Shown here: positions 1 through 5,750 of the stretch, in pieces | Layout of the letters: each line of letters opens with the position of its first letter | Position numbering within the stretch: the first letter of the stretch is position 1 | NCBI GenBank assembly: GCA_030049565.1 | Contig: JASIKQ010000446.1 | Span: 1 to 5,778, forward strand | From: Candidatus Sulfotelmatobacter sp. | Lineage (GTDB): Bacteria > Acidobacteriota > Terriglobia > Terriglobales > Acidobacteriaceae | Direction of reading: 5' to 3' | Length of the DNA: 5,778 bases | The notes under the pieces: generated by a model | Databases searched by the model: none | The model's input: the letters and a program-made list of their open reading frames with translations, nothing else | Told to the model about the DNA's origin: nothing | Translations under genes and position numbers: made by a program

Positions 1-891
1 AACATATTCACGAACTCGCTTCAGCGTCGCTTGACTCACGACGCGCTCGCCTGAGGTGGGATCGAATGCCGGGCCGCGCGTGTCGTCGGCGACCTTGAAA
101 CCGCGCCGATCACCCCCGGGGATGCCATAGAAGAATCGCGCGCCATGATCGCCCCACACCGGCATCGACGAGTCACAGAAGCGGGAATCTCCGGCGGGCG
201 GACCAAGAAAGAGAATATCTTGCTTGGTTGGATGAACAAGCTGGCCCAGAGTTTCAGGAAACAGCTTGCCCAGCCACGGACCGCAGGCAAATACATAAAA
301 ATCAGCAGTGAGTCTCGAGCCGTCTGAAAGCGCCAGTGCGCGTAAGGGCGCATTCTCCAGGCCTTGCGGCAAGACTGAAAGTTGCCGATAGGTTCCTCCC
401 GCGGCAATGAAGGCGTCGACGACGGCCTGGCAACTGGCGCGGGCATCGAGATAGCCGCACTCGGATTCGAAAATCCCCCAATGGACGTCAGAGAAATTGA
501 TCTGTGGCCAGCGCTTTTTCATCTGCGGGGTGGAGAGTTCCTGAAACTCGACTTTATTTTGCCGAAGAAGATCGAGCGAGCCGCGTTCGTAGGAGTCGTC
601 GCGGTTGCCGACCATCCAGAGAACGCCGGTGCGGTGCAAAAACTGGCGCTTCCAACGCTTTTCATATTTCGGCCACAGCTTCAGAGCCTGTGCGGCCAGT
701 TCGGTGTAAGGCTGGCCGGGCCCGTAAGTGGCGCGCATGATGCGGGTTTCGCCGCCGGAAGAGGCGCGGGAGTTGCCCGGGCCCCAAGCGTCGAGCAAGA
801 TGACGCGCGCTCCGCGTTCGAGAAGGTGAAGGGCGGTCCAGCTGCCAAAGGCGCCGGCTCCGACGACTGCGATGCGAGGTTTGGATTTCAC
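1..891 (-). CDS. FAD-dependent oxidoreductase, DAO / monomeric sarcosine oxidase-like (3' end outside window)
   Basis: The first 297 residues of a flavoprotein can be read without a stop from position 891 to the window edge. Residues 7-18 form an ADP-binding Rossmann turn (IAVVGAGAFGSW, G11-x-G13-x-x-G16), with D34 ending the second strand where the FAD ribose is bound. Residues 46-56 (GGETRIMRATY) match the conserved stretch after the FAD loop in sarcosine and N-methyltryptophan oxidases. Around residue 210 CGPWLGKLFP matches the second FAD-contacting strand, and a later FYGIP/GFKVADD segment also fits the family. Family proteins are about 370-400 residues, so roughly 80-100 are missing, including the region of the cysteine that binds FAD covalently in MSOX/MTOX. 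The likely reaction is oxidation of a secondary or N-methylated amine or amino acid; the substrate cannot be read. GTG at 891 is chosen because it sits just before the Rossmann strand. GTG at 909 is an in-frame alternative, and neither has a clear ribosome binding site. Confidence 0.88.
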   Translation of the reverse strand, partial: MKSKPRIAVVGAGAFGSWTALHLLERGARVILLDAWGPGNSRASSGGETRIMRATYGPGQPYTELAAQALKLWPKYEKRWKRQFLHRTGVLWMVGNRDDSYERGSLDLLRQNKVEFQELSTPQMKKRWPQINFSDVHWGIFESECGYLDARASCQAVVDAFIAAGGTYRQLSVLPQGLENAPLRALALSDGSRLTADFYVFACGPWLGKLFPETLGQLVHPTKQDILFLGPPAGDSRFCDSSMPVWGDHGARFFYGIPGGDRRGFKVADDTRGPAFDPTSGERVVSQATLKRVREYV

Positions 892-945
892 TCGAGAATA
901 GTTTCGCACGAGACGCCGCGAGCTTCGTCTGGCGAGGATTGATTT

Positions 946-1025
946 GTCATTCCGAGCGAAGCGAGGAATCTTGGTTGTTGCCAGGGGCGAGAGCAACCAA
1001 GATCCCTCGTTTCACGGGGGATGAC
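946..1025. repeat. 32-nt imperfect inverted repeat, dispersed Acidobacteria-type intergenic repeat
   Basis: Arm 946-977 begins GTCATTCCGAGCGAAG and ends TTGGTTG. Arm 994-1025 begins CAACCAAGATCCCTCG and ends GGGATGAC. The reverse complement of the first arm matches the second at 26 of 32 positions, with a 16-nt loop, and several mismatches would be G-U pairs in RNA. It lies between the hppA stop and the oxidoreductase start, so it would be transcribed as a hairpin at the 3' end of the hppA message. No T-run follows the hairpin in the hppA direction, so a classic intrinsic terminator is not supported; RNA stabilisation or weak termination is possible. Confidence 0.75.
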
Positions 1026-1046
1026 TAGGGCTCACTTAGGACTAGG

Positions 1047-1062
1047 TTTCACTCGGGATGAC
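1047..1062. repeat. Third partial copy of the same repeat
   Basis: TTTCACTCGGGATGAC closely resembles the end of the neighbouring arm (TTTCACGGGGGATGAC at 1010-1025), differing at two positions, and is in the same orientation. Position 1063 onward shows no further similarity. It suggests repeated insertion or partial duplication of this element in the spacer downstream of hppA. Confidence 0.55.
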
Positions 1063-1137
1063 CAGGAAAAGTACGCAGCAGGAAACCAGCTTCAGGCGCT
1101 GAAGGCGATTACGGCGCTTCCGCGGCCGCCAGCCTTA

Positions 1138-3636
1138 TTACGCGCTGCTCCGAATTCTCATTCCATAAAAACTTCGGTACACAAAGAAGAACGACACCAC
1201 AAAGAAGATCGCTGCCAGCACGTTCGTAATAGTCGATCCCTGATCGTGGGTTAAAGTCACCGCCAGCTCCACCGCCAGCAATCCGAACAGCGTGGTGAAT
1301 TTGATCACTGGGTTCAATGCCACCGACGAAGTATCTTTGAACGGATCGCCCACCGTGTCTCCGATCACCGTGGCCGCGTGCAGTTCCGTTCCCTTCTGCT
1401 TCAACTCGACTTCCACGATCTTCTTCGCGTTGTCCCAGGCCGCGCCCGCATCCGCCATGAAAATCGCCTGATACAAACCGAATACCGCAATCGAAATCAA
1501 ATATCCCACGAAGAAGAACGGCTCCACAAACGCGAACGCCAAAGTTGCAAAGAACACTGCAATAAAGATGTTCAACATTCCCTTCTGTGCGTATTGGGTG
1601 CAGATCGCAACCACTTTCTTGCTGTCGGCGACCGAAGCCTTCTCCACTCCCTCGAGTTTTATATTCGCCTTGATGAACTCGACGGCGCGATAGGCGCCAG
1701 TCGTGACCGCCTGGGTCGACGCGCCCGTGAACCAGTAAATCATCGCGCCGCCCGTAATCAGCCCAAGAAAGAACGGCGCGTGCAGCAGCGAGAGCTTGTC
1801 TACATCACCGGTGAGCCCATTGGTCAAAGCCATGATGATCGAGAAAATCATCGTGGTGGCTCCAACCACTGCCGTGCCAATCAACACCGGTTTAGCGGTT
1901 GCCTTGAACGTGTTTCCAGCACCGTCGTTGGCCTCAAGCAGGTACTTCGCCCGATCAAAGTTAACCGTAATGTTGAAGTCCTTCTTAATGTCACCTTGGA
2001 CATTAGGGACTTGCTCGATCAGCGAAAGCTCGTAGACAGATTGAGCGTTGTCGGTGACCGGGCCGTAGGAATCGACGGCGATGGTGACCGGCCCCATGCC
2101 GAGGAATCCAAAGGCTACCAGTCCAAAGGCGAAGACGGCGGGAGCGAGCATGGTCGCGGCCGTGGCCAGGCCCATCGCGGCAGTGCTCATGGAGTAGCCG
2201 ATGGCCATCAAAACCATCATCGAAAGTCCGAGATAGTAGCCGGAAAAGTTTCCTGCGACGAAACCGGACAAGATGCCGAGCGAGGCGCCGCCTTCCTCTG
2301 CCGAAGTCACAACTTCTTTTACATGCCGCGACTCCACCGAGGTGAAGACCTTCACCAGTTCCGGAATGAGCGCCCCTGCCAGAGTTCCGCAAGAAATAAT
2401 CGTCGCCAGCTTCCACCACTGCGAGGTATCGCCGCCAATCTCAGGAATGATGAAATAGGATGTCAGGTAAGTGAGCGCGATAGAAACGATTGAGGTGATC
2501 CATACGAGCGAGGTCAGGGGCGCTTCAAAATTCATCTCGTCAGCCTTGCCATATTTGGCCTTCGCGATCGCACCGTTTAAGAAGTAGGAGATGGTGCTGG
2601 ACACCAGCATGATCACGCGCATGACAAAGATCCAGACCAGCAGTTGCACTTGCACTTTGGGATCTCTCACGCCAAGCAGGATGAAAGTGATCAGCGCGAC
2701 GCCGGTGACGCCGTAGGTTTCGAATCCGTCCGCGGAGGGACCAACGGAGTCACCGGCATTGTCGCCGGTGCAATCGGCAATCACGCCCGGATTGCGGGCG
2801 TCGTCTTCTTTAATCTTGAAGACGATCTTCATCAGGTCGGAGCCGATGTCGGCGATCTTGGTGAAAATGCCGCCCGCGATGCGGAGGGCGGCCGCGCCCA
2901 GCGATTCGCCAATGGCGAATCCGATGAAGCAGGGGCCCGCGTAATCGCCGGGAATGAACAGCAGGATGATCAGCATCATCAACAATTCCACGGAGATCAG
3001 CATCATGCCGATAGACATGCCCGCTTCCAACGGAATCTGGTAAACGGGATACGGTTTTCCCGGCAACGATGCAAACGCCGTCCGGGAGTTGGCGAACGTA
3101 TTGACGCGAATTCCAAACCACGCCACCCCATAGCTGCCCGCCATTCCAATTACGCTGAGCACGAGGATGATGGGAAGAGTGACGGCGATAGACTTGCCCG
3201 GCACTGGCGCCAGCCAGCCGAAGTAGAGCACAATAACCACCGCAATGAATGCCCAGAGCAGCAAAAGGAATTTGCCCTGCGTCACCAGATAGGTCTTGCA
3301 GGTCTCGTAGATCAGCTCAGAGACCTCGCGCATGGCACTATGAACCGGGAGGTGTTTAAGCCGCATGTAGATGGTCATACCGAACAACAGCCCGAATACA
3401 CAGAAGGCGATGCCGATCAGCAGCAGGTTATGACCATTCAGGCCGAGGAAGGAAACGGTAGAAAGGTCGGGAACTTTTAGTGAGGCCTCGCCGCCGGCTT
3501 CTGGTTGCGCCAGCGCCGCGCCCGCGGTCACGGCAAGCAACATAGCCACCGGCGCAGTTTTCTTCACACCATTTTTCAGGAAACCGGATACCGCACGCCG
3601 TCTTCGGAACGCAGCACTAGCGAGCCAGGTGCGCAT
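1138..3636 (-). CDS. hppA: Membrane-bound proton-translocating pyrophosphatase, K+-independent type
   Basis: This integral membrane pump hydrolyses PPi to two phosphates and exports H+. All PPi/Mg ligands known from the plant enzyme are present: K260, D263, K270, E277, D288, D292, D296, D529, N575, D735, K738, D764, K767 and D768. Gate residues R252, D303 and K779 are also kept. Signature blocks are EDDARNPGVIAD (277-288), DSYGPVTDNA (522-531) and GDTVGDPFKDTS (759-770). K578 in GNTFKA is the lysine that gives K+ independence. E306 sits in the FET position used by bacterial enzymes; the plant E301 position is V310. Unusual points are a missing glycine before K270, G304 in place of leucine, and about 19 extra residues between D529 and N575. 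Together these suggest the divergent Na+-regulated H+-PPase subfamily known from Chlorobium limicola. Residues 1-43 resemble a signal peptide (AxA ending at 43). At 832 residues it is longer than usual bacterial forms (about 660-770). The gene ends in tandem TAA TAA. Confidence 0.96.
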   Translation of the reverse strand: MRTWLASAAFRRRRAVSGFLKNGVKKTAPVAMLLAVTAGAALAQPEAGGEASLKVPDLSTVSFLGLNGHNLLLIGIAFCVFGLLFGMTIYMRLKHLPVHSAMREVSELIYETCKTYLVTQGKFLLLLWAFIAVVIVLYFGWLAPVPGKSIAVTLPIILVLSVIGMAGSYGVAWFGIRVNTFANSRTAFASLPGKPYPVYQIPLEAGMSIGMMLISVELLMMLIILLFIPGDYAGPCFIGFAIGESLGAAALRIAGGIFTKIADIGSDLMKIVFKIKEDDARNPGVIADCTGDNAGDSVGPSADGFETYGVTGVALITFILLGVRDPKVQVQLLVWIFVMRVIMLVSSTISYFLNGAIAKAKYGKADEMNFEAPLTSLVWITSIVSIALTYLTSYFIIPEIGGDTSQWWKLATIISCGTLAGALIPELVKVFTSVESRHVKEVVTSAEEGGASLGILSGFVAGNFSGYYLGLSMMVLMAIGYSMSTAAMGLATAATMLAPAVFAFGLVAFGFLGMGPVTIAVDSYGPVTDNAQSVYELSLIEQVPNVQGDIKKDFNITVNFDRAKYLLEANDGAGNTFKATAKPVLIGTAVVGATTMIFSIIMALTNGLTGDVDKLSLLHAPFFLGLITGGAMIYWFTGASTQAVTTGAYRAVEFIKANIKLEGVEKASVADSKKVVAICTQYAQKGMLNIFIAVFFATLAFAFVEPFFFVGYLISIAVFGLYQAIFMADAGAAWDNAKKIVEVELKQKGTELHAATVIGDTVGDPFKDTSSVALNPVIKFTTLFGLLAVELAVTLTHDQGSTITNVLAAIFFVVSFFFVYRSFYGMRIRSSA

Positions 3637-3866
3637 AATGAATCCTCCACAATGATGTCGTTTATTAGGAATATTCCAACGTGTTTTGGTGCCGCCTCCG
3701 GCAATGCTCCCATCCCAGCACGCCTTGAAAGCTACGGGAGCCGATTAGCGGAAATCCGAACACGCTTCCACCGCAAGACCTGAAACGGAGTGTTGGAGTT
3801 TGGCCGCGTCGGAGTTTGCGCCGGGCTGGCAGACCTCCTCTCGAACGCCCGCCATCCATCGCAAAA
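3637..3866 (-). promoter_or_regulatory. Long 5' leader of hppA with small stem-loops
   Basis: If transcription starts about 7 nt after the -10 box, the leader is about 230 nt. Visible structure: a 6-bp inverted repeat GCTCCC/GGGAGC (3706-3711 with 3736-3741), a tight hairpin TGCCG-GAGG-CGGCA on the mRNA (3690-3703) whose loop resembles a Shine-Dalgarno core, and the palindrome GGAATATTCC (3668-3677) about 20 nt upstream of the real ribosome binding site. A second GGAGG occurs near 3834. I recognise no known riboswitch; the fluoride motif was considered and not found. No leader peptide with a ribosome binding site is visible. Confidence 0.45.
3643..3648 (-). promoter_or_regulatory. hppA ribosome binding site
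   Basis: GGAGGA on the minus strand lies 6 nt before the ATG at 3636. It supports this start and therefore the long N-terminal extension, rather than an internal start closer to the conserved core. Confidence 0.85.
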
Positions 3867-3872
3867 CCGGCA

Positions 3873-3901
3873 TTTATAACACGTTGCAACAAAAGGGTCA
3901 A
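3873..3901 (-). promoter_or_regulatory. sigma70-type promoter of hppA
   Basis: On the minus strand TTGACC (3901-3896), a 17-bp spacer and TATAAA (3878-3873) form a near-consensus housekeeping promoter facing hppA. The spacer contains the 8-bp palindrome GTTGCAAC (3883-3890), which could be an operator. Expected transcription start is near 3866. It is the best promoter match I found by eye upstream of hppA. Confidence 0.75.
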
Positions 3902-3909
3902 TGTTCAGT

Positions 3910-3972
3910 GTTGAGTTCGCTTTGTTGATGGTTCAGTTCGCTTTGTTAATGAATGAGTTCGAATTGTCACAT
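3910..3972. repeat. Phased 21-bp direct repeats upstream of the hppA promoter
   Basis: Units 3910-3930 (GTTGAGTTCGCTTTGTTGATG) and 3931-3951 (GTTCAGTTCGCTTTGTTAATG is the same at 19 of 21 positions) lie head to tail. A degenerate third unit at 3952-3972 keeps GAGTTCG and TTGT (about 12 of 21). The 21-bp period is two helical turns, so equivalent bases face the same side of DNA. The array starts about 9 bp upstream of the -35 box, a usual position for an activator site. Confidence 0.65.
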
Positions 3973-4433
3973 TGAGCAAGCGTTCTTTGCTGCAGCGAGG
4001 AACTGGGCGAGTCGCGCGAAGCGGGCCGTTCCGTGCGTCACAAAGAACGCGCGTTCGGCTCGCTTGCTTACAAAATTGGGCTGCTACTTTCGCGCTTTCC
4101 CGGTTCTCAGCAAAACTCCTGAAAGATCATATCGGCAGAAAACTAGCACACCGTGAATCAGATTCTGCCTACGCCAAAGCAGCCAGCAAACCCCTTGCTC
4201 AGCGCGGTATTTGCCACCCAGGTACTTTCTTCTCCCCCACTTTTTTGCCACGAAAGGGTTGGCGCATGATCGAATTCGCCGGCTCTCGCGATGTCATGCC
4301 GAATCCCCGCATCTGACCTTGGCCATCGACAACTTCGGGCGCCCTCGGTTGCCCGGCCCGGTCTCCGAAGGAGGTTTCCCGGGTCGTGGGGTCACAGTGT
4401 ACAAAAGCACCACTACCCGTTTCCCGACCCATG
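3973..4433. other. Intergenic stretch without a supportable gene
   Basis: About 460 bp between the hppA and glyQ control regions. Open frames here (for example 3972-4316 plus and 4199-4447 minus) have no recognisable domain, no convincing ribosome binding site, and arginine/proline/serine-rich composition typical of chance frames. Only short inverted repeats are visible: GCGTTCTTTG (3980-3989) with CAAAGAACGC (4041-4050), GGCAGAA (4134-4140) with TTCTGCC (4163-4169), and a two-part stem at 4357-4383. No tRNA or known RNA family was recognised. Confidence 0.5.
4357..4383 (+). other. Potential two-part stem-loop upstream of glyQ
   Basis: CCCGG (4357-4361) pairs with CCGGG (4379-4383), and CTCC (4363-4366) pairs with GGAG (4370-4373) around a GAA loop, with an asymmetric bulge between the stems. 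It lies upstream of the proposed glyQ transcription start, so it would only be RNA if transcription began earlier. T-box features expected for a glycyl-tRNA synthetase leader (for example GGTGGNACCGCG) are absent. Confidence 0.3.
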
Positions 4434-4463
4434 CTGACGGGTGTCATCTCCTTCCGCTACAAT
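4434..4463 (+). promoter_or_regulatory. Candidate sigma70-type promoter of glyQ
   Basis: CTGACG (4434-4439), an 18-bp spacer and TACAAT (4458-4463) give a reasonable housekeeping promoter. It predicts a transcript start near 4470 and a leader of only about 22 nt. A 6-bp inverted repeat ACCCGT/ACGGGT (4415-4420 with 4437-4442) overlaps the -35 box and could bind a regulator, though it may be chance. Confidence 0.5.
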
Positions 4464-4491
4464 CACTCATTAGCCGTTACTTCCCGACTCT

Positions 4492-5529
4492 GTGAAGCCA
4501 CCATCCTCCAATTCGCCTACCTTCCAGGAACTCATCCTGCGCTTGCAGACGTTTTGGGCAGAGCGCGGGTGCGTGTTGCAGCAGCCTTATGACGTGGAAG
4601 TGGGGGCGGGGACGATGGCTCCGGAGACGTTTTTGCGGGTGCTGGGGCCGAAGCCTTATAAGGTGGCTTATGTGCAGCCGTCGCGGCGGCCGGCGGATGG
4701 GCGGTACGGGGAGAATCCCAACCGGCTGTTCAAGCACATGCAGTTGCAGGTGATATTGAAGCCTCCGCCGGAGAATGTGCAGGAGTTGTATCTGGAATCG
4801 TTGAGCGCGATTGGCATTGACCTGCGTCAGCACGACATCAAGTTTGAGGAAGATAACTGGGAGGCTCCGACGCTGAGCGCGTGGGGTGTGGGCTGGCAGG
4901 TGATGCTGGACGGGCTGGAGATCACCCAGTTCACCTATTTTCAGCAATGCGGCGGGTTAGATCTGTTTCCGATTTCGGCTGAGTTGACCTATGGCCTGGA
5001 GCGCATTGCCGCTTTCTTGCAGGATGTGGATTCGATTTACGACATTGTCTGGGCTCGGGATGCAGCAACGGCTAGCGTGGTTAAGTATGGAGATGTGCGG
5101 CTGGCGGATGAGCTGGAATTTTCCGTGTACAACTTCGAAGCCGCCGATGTGGAGAAGACGTGGAAACACTTTGAGTTGTACGAGGCGGAGTGCAAGGAGT
5201 TGATAGAGAAGTTTGCGTCCGTTGCAAAAGAGAAATCAAAGGGAGATGGCGTTCAGCGGGAGCTATCGCGTCTGCCGGTGTTGGCCGCCTATGATCTTTG
5301 CCTCAAGTGCTCGCATCTGTTCAATATCCTCGATGCGCGTGGTGCGATCTCGGTCACCGAGCGGGTGGGCGTGATTGGGCGAGTGCGTGCGCTGGCCGTG
5401 GGGATTGCGAGAGCGTGGGTGGAACGGCAGAGGGGCGAAGCCGCACCGCCGGAAAAGCCGGACGAGCCTCCGCCTGTGCGCGGGAAAAAAGAGAAGAAGC
5501 AGAGGTTGTCGGAAGTCCTGTCATCCTGA
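4492..5529 (+). CDS. glyQ: Glycyl-tRNA synthetase alpha subunit
   Basis: Catalytic subunit of the bacterial alpha2-beta2 glycyl-tRNA synthetase, which activates glycine with ATP and charges tRNA-Gly in the cytoplasm. The class II core is clear: [18 protein letters not shown] near the N-terminus (10-27), [19 protein letters not shown] (61-79) with the motif 2 arginines, [16 protein letters not shown] (120-135), TQFTYFQQ (145-152), [10 protein letters not shown] (164-173, motif 3 arginine R171) and [14 protein letters not shown] (278-291). The start is GTG: an in-frame TAG lies at 4471-4473 and this is the only usual start codon before the conserved block. No Shine-Dalgarno sequence precedes it. 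At 345 residues it is longer than the 303-residue E. coli protein, because of a charged insertion around 245-258 and a Pro/Lys-rich tail (about 315-345). The final codons and stop lie in a dispersed repeat. Confidence 0.97.
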   Translation: MKPPSSNSPTFQELILRLQTFWAERGCVLQQPYDVEVGAGTMAPETFLRVLGPKPYKVAYVQPSRRPADGRYGENPNRLFKHMQLQVILKPPPENVQELYLESLSAIGIDLRQHDIKFEEDNWEAPTLSAWGVGWQVMLDGLEITQFTYFQQCGGLDLFPISAELTYGLERIAAFLQDVDSIYDIVWARDAATASVVKYGDVRLADELEFSVYNFEAADVEKTWKHFELYEAECKELIEKFASVAKEKSKGDGVQRELSRLPVLAAYDLCLKCSHLFNILDARGAISVTERVGVIGRVRALAVGIARAWVERQRGEAAPPEKPDEPPPVRGKKEKKQRLSEVLSS

Positions 5530-5530
5530 G

Positions 5531-5566
5531 CTGAGCGGGAGTTTCGCGAGCGAAGCTCCCACTCAG
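5531..5566 (+). other. Stem-loop immediately after the glyQ stop
   Basis: Arms 5531-5547 (CTGAGCGGGAGTTTCGC) and 5550-5566 (GCGAAGCTCCCACTCAG) pair at 15 of 17 positions plus one G-U, with a very short GA loop. It begins one base after the stop codon. No T-run follows, so it is more likely an RNA-stabilising or pausing hairpin than a standard intrinsic terminator. Confidence 0.55.
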
Positions 5567-5691
5567 TCCAAGCATCTTGAGCCCCGAAAGGCTAGCGAGG
5601 TGTTGCGAGGCACTTTCCAGCTCGTGATCACATGGGGAGAAAGCCTTGAGACGGCAAGGGACCGAGGCGCTAATAGGGATCCTTCGACTCC

Positions 5692-5722
5692 GCAAAACGA
5701 TTCGCATCGCGAATCGTTTTGC
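5692..5722. terminator. Perfect 14-bp hairpin, possible bidirectional terminator or attenuator
   Basis: GCAAAACGATTCGC (5692-5705) and GCGAATCGTTTTGC (5709-5722) are exact reverse complements around the loop ATC. Read as a shorter 8-bp stem CGATTCGC/GCGAATCG, it is preceded by AAAA and followed by TTTT, the layout of a weak bidirectional intrinsic terminator. It sits 28 bp before glyS, so termination here would reduce glyS relative to glyQ. The T-tract is only four long, so termination strength is uncertain. Confidence 0.5.
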
Positions 5723-5750
5723 TTCGCTCAGGATGACATAAGGTTAACGA

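Larger units (their letters stand above)
5520..5737. repeat. Repeat-derived spacer bounded by a 12-bp inverted repeat between glyQ and glyS
   Basis: GTCATCCTGAGC (5520-5531) and its exact reverse complement GCTCAGGATGAC (5726-5737) bound 218 bp that separate two genes usually found close together. The right end reads GGATCCTTCGACTC ... GCTTCGCTCAGGATGAC, a form I associate with dispersed intergenic repeats in Acidobacteriota. A degenerate internal copy, CATCTTGAGCCCCGAA, lies at about 5572-5587. The TGA stop of glyQ (5527-5529) is inside the left terminal sequence. No coding frame with recognisable similarity exists inside, so any mobility would depend on enzymes encoded elsewhere. Confidence 0.65.

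Noticed and set aside
382..942. 186-residue plus-strand open frame antisense to the oxidoreductase
   Set aside because: The minus-strand frame encodes a clear Rossmann FAD protein throughout 1-891; the plus frame has no recognisable motif.
1090..1104. CTTCAG-GCG-CTGAAG hairpin as an hppA terminator
   Set aside because: The stem is only 6 bp and no T-run follows on the hppA strand; support is too weak for a terminator call.
1378..2493. 371-residue plus-strand open frame antisense to hppA, and a similar one at 2644-3480
   Set aside because: They lie fully inside hppA on the opposite strand and are His/Arg/Asp/Gln-rich with no domain similarity, as expected of a shadow frame of a GC-rich gene. 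The hppA frame contains every family motif.
3665..3859. Possible leader peptide upstream of hppA, starting at ATG 3859
   Set aside because: No ribosome binding site, arginine-rich chance composition and no attenuator-like codon run.
3637..3866. Fluoride riboswitch in the hppA leader
   Set aside because: The biological link with pyrophosphatases made it worth considering, but the conserved fluoride aptamer pairing and core sequence are not present.
4134..4169. GGCAGAA/TTCTGCC inverted repeat as an operator or terminator
   Set aside because: Seven-base arms 22 nt apart occur readily by chance, and there is no adjacent promoter or T-run.
3972..4316. 114-residue plus-strand open frame in the intergenic region
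   Set aside because: No Shine-Dalgarno site, no domain, and composition typical of a random frame; it also runs through the 21-bp repeat boundary.
4300..4491. T-box leader controlling glyQ
   Set aside because: No GGTGGNACCGCG-like antiterminator sequence, and the predicted leader is far too short.
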